A DNA stretch of 64,000 nucleotides from Salinarimonas sp. (lineage in GTDB: Bacteria > Pseudomonadota > Alphaproteobacteria > Rhizobiales > Beijerinckiaceae): the NCBI RefSeq assembly GCF_040111675.1, contig NZ_CP157794.1, positions 916,001-980,000 on the forward strand. Reading direction: 5' to 3'. Shown one piece after another: positions 52,761 to 60,433 of the stretch. Each line of letters opens with the position of its first letter. Position 1 is the first letter of the stretch. Under the pieces are notes generated by a model. It was given only the letters and a program-made list of their open reading frames with translations, was not told the DNA's origin and did no database searches. The translations under genes were made by a program, and so were the position numbers.

Positions 52761-53717
52761 GCGGCGCTGGTCGCCAGCGCCTATGCGATCATCGCGGTCT
52801 TCGTCGTCACTCTCGACGCCGATCGCGGAATGGAGGCGACGGTCGGCGCGATCGCCCTCCTGGGCGCCGCATCGTATGTCGCTTGGCGCGCCTTCTCCGC
52901 GGCGCTCGACGGCGAGCCTTGGCTTCCAGAGGGCCTGTTCGCGGGCGGGCTCGCCCTTTCTCTAGGCGTCGTGAGCCTCGCGCCGCAGGCGACGCCGCTG
53001 CTCGGGCTCGCGACGCTCGTTACGGCCTTTGGCGTCGCCTTGGCGATCCGCCGCGCGTTCGGAGCGCCGATCCGCGCCGTCGGGGTCGGGCTGGCCAGCA
53101 GCGTGCTCGCGATGGCGGTGGGCGGCTTCGTTGCGGGGACGGCGCTCGTCCCGCTGCTCCGCGGCCTGGAGCTCTCACCGGATTCCGTCGGCGGCACGCT
53201 CCTCGCGATGGTGGTCCTCGGGCCGCTGGTCGAGGAGGCGTGCCGCTTCGCGGCCCTCGCGATCGCCGTAGGCATCGGCCCGCGGCTCGCGCTCGGCGCC
53301 GGGGTCAGGCTCGGGGCCGGCTTCGGGATCGGCTGGGGGCTCGCCGAGCTTCTGGTCAGGGTTGCGGCGCTGGTCCACCCGGGCCTCTCCGTCGGCGCCG
53401 CCGACGCGGCCGTCGCCCATACGGCTGGGGACCCGCTGCAGAGCCTGTCGCTCGCGCTCGGCTGGGTGGCGGTGGTCGCTTGGCACGCGGCGTTCTCGAC
53501 GCTCGTCGTCCTCGCGCTGATAGACAGGCGTTGGGCGGTCCTCCCGCTCGTGCTCCTTCTGCACATGGTGGCGAACGCGGTGGCGATCCTCACGACCGCG
53601 ATCATCGGCGTCGTCGCGTCGGGTGTGGCCGCCGCTGGAATCGCGCTTCTGCTGCATGGGTGGGCGAGGCGGGCGGTGAGTCGACGGCAGCCTCTTGCGG
53701 AGGCCGCGTGTGCCTAG
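52731..53717 (+). CDS. PrsW/YhfC-like intramembrane protease
   Basis: The product is 328 residues from the ATG at 52731, with AGGAG 6 bases upstream. It is predicted to have eight or more hydrophobic helices. The putative catalytic motifs, in order, are GPLVEEACRF (Glu168, Glu169, Arg172), GFGIGWGLAELLVRV (Glu206), VAWHAAFST (His252) and LLHMVANAV (His278, Asn282). This order is that of PrsW/YhfC-type membrane proteases and resembles CPBP proteins, which in bacteriocin clusters often act in processing or immunity. It follows the glycine-zipper gene after 58 bases. Confidence 0.68.
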   Translation: MMDAFSRRSIAALVASAYAIIAVFVVTLDADRGMEATVGAIALLGAASYVAWRAFSAALDGEPWLPEGLFAGGLALSLGVVSLAPQATPLLGLATLVTAFGVALAIRRAFGAPIRAVGVGLASSVLAMAVGGFVAGTALVPLLRGLELSPDSVGGTLLAMVVLGPLVEEACRFAALAIAVGIGPRLALGAGVRLGAGFGIGWGLAELLVRVAALVHPGLSVGAADAAVAHTAGDPLQSLSLALGWVAVVAWHAAFSTLVVLALIDRRWAVLPLVLLLHMVANAVAILTTAIIGVVASGVAAAGIALLLHGWARRAVSRRQPLAEAACA

Positions 53718-53734
53718 GCGACGGTGAGAACGCG

Positions 53735-53848
53735 ATGAACCGAGCCGACTGGGCCGACGCCCTCCGTGGCGCGCTCGTCGCCGGCGCCGCCGCGAGGCAT
53801 CGGGCGGGCGGGACATTGCCGCCCCGCCTCCCTCGAACAAGCGCCTGA
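53735..53848 (+). CDS. Possible 37-residue peptide
   Basis: The ATG at 53735 opens a short frame MNRADWADALRGALVAGAAA and onward, ending at 53848, in the gap between two membrane protein genes. There is no strong ribosome-binding site. It is listed because of its place in the cluster and the amphipathic start; it may not be real. Confidence 0.25.
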   Translation: MNRADWADALRGALVAGAAARHRAGGTLPPRLPRTSA

Positions 53849-53896
53849 GCGGAGCATCGCTCGATGCGACCTCCGGCCGGCCTCTTGGAGTTATAA

Positions 53897-54316
53897 ATGA
53901 ACAGAGTCGTTATTCGAGCGCTCTACTACGGCGCAGCAGCGGGCTTCGCCTCGTGGGTATCGACGGGCTTGGCGACGGACGAACGGGAACGCTTGCTCGT
54001 CGTCGCCGCCATCCTCTGCGGGTTCGCACTCGTCGGCTACGTCGTCGAGCGGGTCGCCGCGCCGGAAAGGGACGAGGACCGTCGGCGCGAGGACGCGCGA
54101 CTGCCGCGAATCCGCTTCGATCGCGTCGTCGCCTGCATCGGCATGGCCGCACTGAATACGGCGTTCGTCTTCGCGGTCGTGGCCGACCCCATCCTCTTTC
54201 TCACCGCGCTGTTCGCGAACATCGCGGCTTTCGCGGCCCTGGCCTGGCTCGTTCGCGATCGCGAGGAGCCGGGAACGCCGTCCGCGCCTTCCGCTGGGCG
54301 AGGGGAGGCGACCTGA
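53897..54316 (+). CDS. Small membrane protein, candidate immunity protein
   Basis: The product is 139 residues, with GGAG upstream. Two helices (YGAAAGFASWVSTGLA and LLVVAAILCGFALVGYVV) are followed by a charged loop and then two more (VACIGMAALNTAFVFAVVA and PILFLTALFANIAAFAALAWL). Small four-helix proteins beside bacteriocin genes are often immunity proteins, but nothing in the sequence proves this. No family is recognised. Confidence 0.6.
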   Translation: MNRVVIRALYYGAAAGFASWVSTGLATDERERLLVVAAILCGFALVGYVVERVAAPERDEDRRREDARLPRIRFDRVVACIGMAALNTAFVFAVVADPILFLTALFANIAAFAALAWLVRDREEPGTPSAPSAGRGEAT

Positions 54317-54318
54317 GG

Positions 54319-54379
54319 GCGCCGCCGTCGCCCTCGGCGAGGAGCGGACATGATGGACGCATTCTCACGAAGGAGCATC
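54319..54379. repeat. 61-bp direct repeat, copy 2
   Basis: Matches 52700-52760 with one mismatch. Here the duplicated start MMDAFSRRSI runs straight into a TGA, so it encodes only a 10-residue stub, and the TGA overlaps a new ATG (TGATG). Confidence 0.92.
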
Positions 54380-54381
54380 TG

Positions 54382-54447
54382 ATGCCGGCGCCGGCCTGGG
54401 TCCTCCGCCTGGAGGACGGGGCGCTCCGGCGCCTGGGCGCTTCATAG
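54382..54447 (+). CDS. Possible 21-residue peptide after the duplicated start
   Basis: The ATG at 54382 overlaps the TGA of the duplicated 10-codon stub and has GAAGGAG 7 bases upstream, inside the repeat. It encodes MPAPAWVLRLEDGALRRLGA plus Ser. The good ribosome-binding site makes translation plausible; the function is unknown. Confidence 0.3.
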   Translation: MPAPAWVLRLEDGALRRLGAS

Positions 54448-54463
54448 AACGGCGCCTCGCCCG

Positions 54464-55777
54464 TCACCGCTCCCCCAGGCTCATCTGCACCGTCTCCACG
54501 ATCGGCGCGAAGAAATAGCTGATCAACCTCCTCTCGCCCGTGACGACGTCCACCGTCGCCGTCATGCCGGGGCGCAGCGGGTAGTCGCCGAGCGGGGCTT
54601 CGAGGTAGGGCGTGTCCGGCGCGATGCGGGTGACGAAGACGAAATCGCCGTCGATCTCGACGGCGTCCGCGGAGACGGTGCGCACCTCGCCGGGCACGTA
54701 GCCGAAACGCTCCGCCGGGTAGGCGTCGAGGCGGATGATCGCGCGCTGCCCCGGCTCCAGGAAGCCGGCGTCGATGTTCGGGAACGCGGCTTCCAGCTCG
54801 GGCGCGTCCGCCGAGGGGACGACGCGCATCAGCTCCTCGCCGGCCTTCGCCACGCCGCCGACCGTGAAGACCCGCAGCTGGTCGACCACGCCGTCGAGGG
54901 GCGCGGTCAGCGTCATCGCCGCGAGCCTGCGGCGGGACTGGACGAGCTCCTCCGCCAGCGCGGCGAGCCGCGCCTCGATCTCGGCGCGCCGGGCGCTGAG
55001 GCGCGAGCGCGCCGCGGCGACGAGGGAGACGCGCTCGGCGGCGAGCTCCGCCGCCGTGGCGGCGATGCGTTCACCCTCCCGCTCCAGCACGCGCCGCTCC
55101 GCGGCGAGCCGCGTGCTCTCGTCGAGCACGTCGAGATGGGCGAGGCGGCTGGTCGTGCCGCGCTCCAGCAGCTCCTGGGACGCGGCGAGCCGCTCGTCCT
55201 GCGTCTCGAGGGCGGCCTCGACCCGGGCCACGTTCGCCTCCAGCACGGCCCTGGCGCGGGCGTTCGCGCCGAGCCGCGCATCCGTGCGCGCGACCGCGCT
55301 CGCGAGCTCCTCCAGCTCCGCGGCGAGCAGCCGCCGCTGCTCCTCCGCGTATCCGGGGTCGCCCCCCGGAGGCGCGAAGCGGGAGAGCGCATCGAGGACG
55401 AAGCGCGGGTCGGCAGGATCGCCGCCGAGTGCTTCGAGGAAAACGTCGATGCGCGCGCGCTCGATGCGCAGGCGCAGGTCCTCCGCCTCGCGCCGGGCCA
55501 GCTCGGCGCGCGCATCGGTCGGGTCGAGCGCGACGAGGACCTCCCCCGCCGCGACGCTCCGGCCGTTCTCCGCGCGGATCGCGGCGATGCGCCCGTCGAA
55601 CTCGGGCTGGATCACCTGGACGCGCGAGAGCGGGACGACGCGGCCCTCTCCGCGCGCCACGATCTCGATCTCCAGGACGATCGAGAGCACCAGCGTGGTG
55701 ACGAAGATCGCGATCAGTGCGAGGACGGTCAGGTGAAGCGTCGGCGAGACGACGCGGCCATCGGGGCGCGGGCTCAT
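54464..55777 (-). CDS. HlyD-family type I secretion adaptor
   Basis: The product is 437 residues. One N-terminal membrane helix (LTVLALIAIFVTTLVLSIVL), a biotinyl-like lipoyl half (VIQPEFDGRIAAIRAENGRSV), a long coiled-coil hairpin (residues about 100-290) and the second lipoyl half (TAPLDGVVDQLRVFTVGGV) lead to a beta domain ending RPGMTATVDVVTGERRLISYF, the conserved HlyD end. It bridges the ABC exporter and an outer membrane channel. Its start overlaps the exporter stop by 4 bases. Confidence 0.93.
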   Translation of the reverse strand: MSPRPDGRVVSPTLHLTVLALIAIFVTTLVLSIVLEIEIVARGEGRVVPLSRVQVIQPEFDGRIAAIRAENGRSVAAGEVLVALDPTDARAELARREAEDLRLRIERARIDVFLEALGGDPADPRFVLDALSRFAPPGGDPGYAEEQRRLLAAELEELASAVARTDARLGANARARAVLEANVARVEAALETQDERLAASQELLERGTTSRLAHLDVLDESTRLAAERRVLEREGERIAATAAELAAERVSLVAAARSRLSARRAEIEARLAALAEELVQSRRRLAAMTLTAPLDGVVDQLRVFTVGGVAKAGEELMRVVPSADAPELEAAFPNIDAGFLEPGQRAIIRLDAYPAERFGYVPGEVRTVSADAVEIDGDFVFVTRIAPDTPYLEAPLGDYPLRPGMTATVDVVTGERRLISYFFAPIVETVQMSLGER

Positions 55778-57456
55778 CGCAGGGCCTCGAAGTCGATGAC
55801 GTGGTCGGGCTCGGGGAAGACATCGGGGCGATGGGTGATGACGACGACCGTCGTCTCCGGGGTCAGCGCCCGGATCTCGCGGGCCATGGTCGCCTGGGCC
55901 GCGGCGTCGAGGGCGCTCGTCGGCTCGTCGAAAATCAGCACCTTCGGCCGCAGCGCCAGCGAGCGCGCGATGGCGATGCGCTGCCGCTGCCCGCCGGAGA
56001 GCGCGGTCCCGCGCTCGCCGACGAAGGTGTCGAGGCCCTGCGGCAGGCGCGCGACGAGATCGTCGGCCGAGGCACGGCGCAACGCCTCGCGCATGTGGCC
56101 TTCGTCCAGCGCGCCGCCGTCATGCATGGCGAGATTGTCGCGGATGGTGCCGGTGAAGAGAAAGGGCTCCTGCGGCACGTAGGCGACCGTGACGCGGACG
56201 TCGGCTGGATCGTATGCGGCGAGATCCTCGCCGCCGAGGAGCACGCGCCCGGCCTGCGGCCGCTCGATTCCGGCCGCGAGGCGTCCGAACGTCGACTTGC
56301 CGATCCCGGAGGGACCCACGACGAGCGTCAGCGTGCCCCGCTGAAGATCGCAGCAGAAGCCGTGAAGCACGTGCCTTCCCTCGCCGTAGCCGAACGTGAC
56401 CTTCTCGAACTGCAAGCGCGGCGCGAGTCCCGCCGGGAGACGCGGCTTCGCGCCGAAGCCCTCCGGCTCCTCGCACAGGATGTCCCCGAGCCGCTGGCGT
56501 GCGATCTTCACGTTCTGCCAGCTCTCCCAGAGGCTCGCGAAGTTGCCGATGGGCCCGACCACGCGACCGACGAGGAGGTGGAATGCGACCAGCTGGCCCA
56601 GCGTGATCTCGTTCGCGAAAACGAGCGTCGCGCCGACGAAGACGACGGCGATCGTGAGCGCCCGATCGATCAGGAAGATCGCCTGTCCGTTCGCCACGTT
56701 GAGCACGCCGACCCGGAACGCCGCGTCGAGCGAGCTGGCGAGCGTCGCCTCCAGCCGGGCGAGCACGACGCGCTCCGCGGCGAGCGCCTTGACCGAGACC
56801 GCGCCCGTGAGGCTCTCGACGACCTGCGCCTGATGACGAGCGCCGCGATCGAACTGAACGCGCAACCGCCGGCGCAGGAAAGGGCCGAAAACCAGGTAGA
56901 TCAGGGCCTGCGCCGGGAGCGCGGCGACGACGAGCCACGCCAGCGTCGACGAGATGGTGAAGAGGACGACGAGGGTGACGGCCACGAAAAGGAGATCGAG
57001 CAGGACGCCGGTCGTCGCGCCGACAAGGAAGGCGCGGATCGTATCGGTCTCGGAAACGCGCGCGAGGGTTTCGCCGACGTTCCAGCGGCGGAAATGATCG
57101 AGCGGCAGGCGAAAGAGGTGGCCGAAGATGCGCTTCGCCAGCTCTCGCGTGACGCTGTTCGCGGTGGAGAGGCCGAGGTACCCCGAGAGCGCCTGGAACG
57201 CGACCTGGTAGAGGCTGACGGCGGCGAAGATCGCGACGACGACGACGAGCGTCGCTTCGCGTTGGAAGGGCAGCACCCGATCGATGATGACCTGGAAGAC
57301 GAAGGGCTCGACGAGGCCGAGCAAGCGAAGGCAGATCGCGATCGCGATCAGCTCGGCGTAGAGCGGCGCATAGCGCCAGAGGGTCTTCCCGAACCAGGCG
57401 AGAGGAACCTCTCGCGATTGATTCGGCGGCCTGGCGACCGGGTGGGAGATCGGCAT
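55774..57456 (-). CDS. Type I secretion ABC exporter (HlyB-like, no C39 domain)
   Basis: The product is 560 residues from the ATG at 57456; an in-frame GTG at 57477 would lie inside the operator-like palindrome. A six-helix membrane domain (about 20-310) is followed by the ATPase: GPSGIGKSTFGRLA, LSGGQRQRIAIARSL, LIFDEPTSALDAA and H-loop ITHRPD. Only about 20 residues precede the first membrane segment, so there is neither a C39 peptidase nor a full C39-like domain. If the substrate has a leader, another protease must cut it. It is the first gene of the exporter operon. Confidence 0.92.
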   Translation of the reverse strand: MPISHPVARPPNQSREVPLAWFGKTLWRYAPLYAELIAIAICLRLLGLVEPFVFQVIIDRVLPFQREATLVVVVAIFAAVSLYQVAFQALSGYLGLSTANSVTRELAKRIFGHLFRLPLDHFRRWNVGETLARVSETDTIRAFLVGATTGVLLDLLFVAVTLVVLFTISSTLAWLVVAALPAQALIYLVFGPFLRRRLRVQFDRGARHQAQVVESLTGAVSVKALAAERVVLARLEATLASSLDAAFRVGVLNVANGQAIFLIDRALTIAVVFVGATLVFANEITLGQLVAFHLLVGRVVGPIGNFASLWESWQNVKIARQRLGDILCEEPEGFGAKPRLPAGLAPRLQFEKVTFGYGEGRHVLHGFCCDLQRGTLTLVVGPSGIGKSTFGRLAAGIERPQAGRVLLGGEDLAAYDPADVRVTVAYVPQEPFLFTGTIRDNLAMHDGGALDEGHMREALRRASADDLVARLPQGLDTFVGERGTALSGGQRQRIAIARSLALRPKVLIFDEPTSALDAAAQATMAREIRALTPETTVVVITHRPDVFPEPDHVIDFEALR

Positions 57457-57468
57457 GTCGAACGAACG

Positions 57469-57537
57469 TAGGAACACTTAACAGATGTTGAGTTCCTAGC
57501 GTGTCCGAGACCAGGATGCAACCCCTTGTGTTGTCAA
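57469..57537 (-). promoter_or_regulatory. Putative promoter/operator of the exporter operon
   Basis: The perfect 7-bp arms TAGGAAC (57469-57475) and GTTCCTA (57492-57498) enclose ACTTAACAGATGTTGA, which is close to the element before the acyltransferase operon. On the minus strand TTGACAAC lies at 57537-57530. A clear -10 box is not visible. Confidence 0.5.
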
Positions 57538-57545
57538 GACCTGAA

Positions 57546-57569
57546 GGGCGGGAGCCTCGGCCCCCGCCC
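57546..57569 (-). terminator. Hairpin after the OmpA-family gene
   Basis: GGGCGGG (57546-57552) and CCCGCCC (57563-57569) form a 7-bp stem about 12 bases past the stop of the OmpA-family gene, followed on the minus strand by TTCAGGTCTT. A weak but well-placed terminator; it separates that gene from the exporter promoter region. Confidence 0.4.
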
Positions 57570-57580
57570 CCCTCGTCACC

Positions 57581-59617
57581 TCACCTCTGCGCCTGCTCGA
57601 TCAGCGGCGTGATGCGGCGGAGCGTCACCCGGCGGTTGCGGCGCTCGGCGGATTCGGTGGGGACCTTGAGGTGCTCCTCGCCGTAGCCCTGGGTGACGAG
57701 GTTCTCCGGCGGGAGGCCGTAGCGCTCGGAGAGGACGTAGGCGACGGTCTCGGCGCGGCGGTCGGAGAGGGACAGGTTGTCAATCTCGCGGCCGACCGCG
57801 TCGGTGTGGCCCTCGACCAGGAAGATCTCGGTCTGGTCGTTGCGCAGCACGTCGCGCATCGCGCTCGCCACCGGCGCGAGCGCCGCGACCTGGCGCTCGG
57901 ACAGGCGCCACTCGCCGGTGTCGAAGGTCACCACGTCGAGGTCGACCCGGCGCATGTAGTCGCGCAGGTTCTCGTTGTAGCGCACCTCGTCGAGGCTGAA
58001 GGCCCGGGGCGGCGGGGCCACCGGGGGCGCGGTGAAGGCCTCGATCACCCGAGGCGGCGGCGTGGCGAGCCCGGCGTCCACCTCCTCGAGCGAGACCACG
58101 TACTCGTCGTAGGGGATCTCGATGCGCGGCGGCGGCAGGGCGAGCGACCAGTCCTCGAAGATCCGGCGCTCGCCGCGCAGGGGCCGACGGTCGCGGGTGA
58201 AGCGGTCGGAGACGTACGTCTCGGGCCGGTTGTCGATCAGCACCGTGCGGGTGCCGTCGGGGGCGACGCGCACGCGGCTGATCAGGTCCCCGTACTCGTC
58301 GACGACGGTGATCACCTGGTAGCCGCCGGGGCGGTCGGCGATCAGTACGGTCTCTCCGTCGCGCTCGATGACGCGGACGTCGTCGTAGTAGCGGCGCAGA
58401 CGCTCCTGCTCGTCGTTGATGATGACGTAGCGGTCGCCCTCGCGGACGATGGTGCGGTCGCCCGGCTCGAGGATGACGGTGCGACCGTCGATCACGCGCT
58501 CTGTGCGCTGGCGCTGGACCTCCTGGAGGGTGCGCGCGCCCTGCTCGAGCACGCCGAAGAGCGCCTCGAGCCCACCGCGCGGCGGGGCGGGCGGCTCGGC
58601 GAGGAAGGCCGGCGGCTGGGGCGCGACGGCGCCCTGCGGCGCAGCCGCGGCGGCGGGCGCCGTGTCCGGCGCGGGAGCGAGGGTGGGCGCGGCCTCCTGC
58701 GTGGCCGTGGGGTCCTGCATCACGGCGGGCTCTTCCGCCACGGGCTGCTCGGGGGCGGGCTCTTCCGCGACGGGCTCTTCCGCGACGGGCTCCTCCGCGA
58801 CGGGCTCCTCCGCGGCCGGCTCCTCGGTGGCCGTGGCCTCCGGGAGCGGCTCGGAGACCGGCTCCCCGATGGACGTCTCCTCGGCGGGCTCCGCCTCGGC
58901 AGCGGGTTCTTCCGGCGTAGCGGGCTCCTCGGCCGCAGCGGGTTCTTCAGTCGCCTCAGTCGGCGCGGTCTCCTCCGTGACCGTCGCCTCCGGCAGCGGC
59001 TCGGAAACAGGTTCCTCGACCGGCGCGGGCTCCTCGGCCGGCGCGGGCTCCTCGGCGGGGGCGGGCTCCTCGGCGGGCGCGGGCTCCTCGGCGGGCGCGG
59101 GCTCCTCGGCGGGGGCGGGCTCCTCGGCCGGCGCGGGCTCCTCGGCGGGGGCGGGCTCCTCGGCCGGCGCGGGCTCCTCGGCCGGCGCAGGCTCCTCGGC
59201 CGGCGCGGGCTCTTCGGCCGGAGCGGGCTCTTCGGCCGGAGCGGGCTCTTCGGCCGGAGCGGGCTCCTCGGCGGGGGCGGGCTCCTCGGCGGGGGCGGGC
59301 TCCTCTGCCGGCGCGGGCTCCTCGGCGGGGGCGGGCTCCTCTGCCGGCGCGGGCTCCTCGGCGGGGGCGGGCTCCTCGGCCGGCGCAGGCTCCTCGGCCG
59401 GAGCGGGCTCCTCCGCGGGCGGCGCCTCGCCCTCGGCCGGCGCGGTCTCGCCCTCGGCTTCCTCACCGGGGAGGGTGAGCTTCAGCGGATCGCCCTCGGC
59501 GGTCGTCTCCGACTGGGCGAGAAGAGTCGGCGCGGGGGCGCGCTCGGCGGCGCCGGCGCCCGTCATCAGGGCGAGCGGCAGCGCGGTCGAGGCGAGAAGC
59601 GCAGCGATGCGTGTCAT
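57581..59617 (-). CDS. OmpA-family outer membrane protein with long EEPAPA tract
   Basis: The product is 678 residues. A signal peptide (LLASTALPLALMTGAGAAE) is followed by about 22 copies of EEPAPA (residues about 65-200), then more irregular Pro/Glu repeats to about 310. A middle region carries repeated (V/I)I(D/E)-type strands (RTIVREGDRYVIINDEQERL). The C-terminal OmpA peptidoglycan-binding domain includes IFLVEGHTDAVGREIDNLSL, LSDRRAETVAYVL and RRNRRVTLR. The repeat tract would be a long acidic, rigid spacer in the periplasm, with the OmpA domain holding peptidoglycan. Confidence 0.9.
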   Translation of the reverse strand: MTRIAALLASTALPLALMTGAGAAERAPAPTLLAQSETTAEGDPLKLTLPGEEAEGETAPAEGEAPPAEEPAPAEEPAPAEEPAPAEEPAPAEEPAPAEEPAPAEEPAPAEEPAPAEEPAPAEEPAPAEEPAPAEEPAPAEEPAPAEEPAPAEEPAPAEEPAPAEEPAPAEEPAPAEEPAPAEEPAPAEEPAPAEEPAPVEEPVSEPLPEATVTEETAPTEATEEPAAAEEPATPEEPAAEAEPAEETSIGEPVSEPLPEATATEEPAAEEPVAEEPVAEEPVAEEPAPEQPVAEEPAVMQDPTATQEAAPTLAPAPDTAPAAAAAPQGAVAPQPPAFLAEPPAPPRGGLEALFGVLEQGARTLQEVQRQRTERVIDGRTVILEPGDRTIVREGDRYVIINDEQERLRRYYDDVRVIERDGETVLIADRPGGYQVITVVDEYGDLISRVRVAPDGTRTVLIDNRPETYVSDRFTRDRRPLRGERRIFEDWSLALPPPRIEIPYDEYVVSLEEVDAGLATPPPRVIEAFTAPPVAPPPRAFSLDEVRYNENLRDYMRRVDLDVVTFDTGEWRLSERQVAALAPVASAMRDVLRNDQTEIFLVEGHTDAVGREIDNLSLSDRRAETVAYVLSERYGLPPENLVTQGYGEEHLKVPTESAERRNRRVTLRRITPLIEQAQR
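59020..59412. repeat. 18-bp minisatellite encoding EEPAPA repeats
   Basis: About 22 tandem copies of an 18-bp unit (on + strand GGCGCGGGCTCCTCGGCC with variants GGGGCGGGC and GGAGCGGGC), all in frame. Copy number is likely to vary between strains through slippage. Confidence 0.9.
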
Positions 59618-59820
59618 GGCGTGTTCCGTGTGTTGCGGCGTTCTGTCGAGGCTGCGAAGCCCCGGGGCGGCGGTATGGTTCCCGGCCGCGCTTCCCCGGG
59701 GAGGTTTCGCGCGCGCCGGTTCCGCCGGGCGGCGCGGGGTGCTAGGAGGGGCCTCGCGCCTCTCTTCGCAGGCCGCGCCTGAACCCCGCCTGAACCCGAG
59801 CCAGCCCCGAGCCGCCCCGC

Positions 59821-60366
59821 ATGCAAGCCGCCCACGCGTCGCCCGAAACCCGCTCCCCCCGCGGCCTCGCGATCGCGCTCGTGCTGGCGATCTTCGTCCT
59901 CGACCAGGCGACGAAGCTCTGGTTCCTCCACGGCTACGACCTGCGCATCCATCAGCCGCTCACGCTCGCACCCTTCGCCGAGCTCGTCGTCGTCTGGAAC
60001 CGGGGCATCTCCTACGGCCTGTTCCAGCAGGAGACCGAGCTCGGGCGCTGGATCCTCGTCGTCGGCTCCGTCGTCGCGAGCCTCGCACTGGGCGTGTGGA
60101 TGCTGCGCACCAACGTGCGCTTCCTGGCGCTGTCGCTGGCGCTGATCGTCGGCGGCGCGCTCGGCAACGCCGTCGACCGCACCGTCTACGGCGCGGTCTT
60201 CGACTTCGTGCACCTCTACTGGGGGCGCTTCTCCTGGTACGTCTTCAACGTGGCCGACGCGGCCATCGTTGCGGGCGTCGTCGGTCTCCTCTATGACTCG
60301 CTCGTCCTCGAGCCGCGCCGGGCCCGCAGACGCGCGCCGTCACAGGAAAGCCGCGATGAGGGGTGA
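59821..60366 (+). CDS. lspA: Lipoprotein signal peptidase (signal peptidase II)
   Basis: The product is 181 residues with four membrane helices. The catalytic aspartates are in [15 protein letters not shown] and [19 protein letters not shown] and [12 protein letters not shown] are the other family motifs. It cleaves prolipoproteins in the inner membrane after lipid attachment. The next gene starts 67 bases downstream in the same direction. Confidence 0.95.
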   Translation: MQAAHASPETRSPRGLAIALVLAIFVLDQATKLWFLHGYDLRIHQPLTLAPFAELVVVWNRGISYGLFQQETELGRWILVVGSVVASLALGVWMLRTNVRFLALSLALIVGGALGNAVDRTVYGAVFDFVHLYWGRFSWYVFNVADAAIVAGVVGLLYDSLVLEPRRARRRAPSQESRDEG

Positions 60367-60433
60367 CAGGGGCGCGACGAGGGCGGGCGCCGAGGCCGCG
60401 CCCGAGATCGACGAACGAGAGGGTCGAGACGCT

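Noticed and set aside
50595..57537. A hidden RTX toxin as the acyltransferase substrate
   Set aside because: No GGxGxDxxx nonapeptide repeats occur in any frame of this region; the exporter and acyltransferase are the only RTX-type parts.
59020..59412. Tandem repeats as a possible CRISPR array
   Set aside because: Units are 18 bp, contiguous and without spacers, and they encode EEPAPA in frame.
57671..59782. Long + strand frames with GLLGGGG or AGSSAGAGS repeats
   Set aside because: They are the antisense of the EEPAPA repeat tract of the OmpA-family gene, which has a signal peptide and a complete C-terminal domain.
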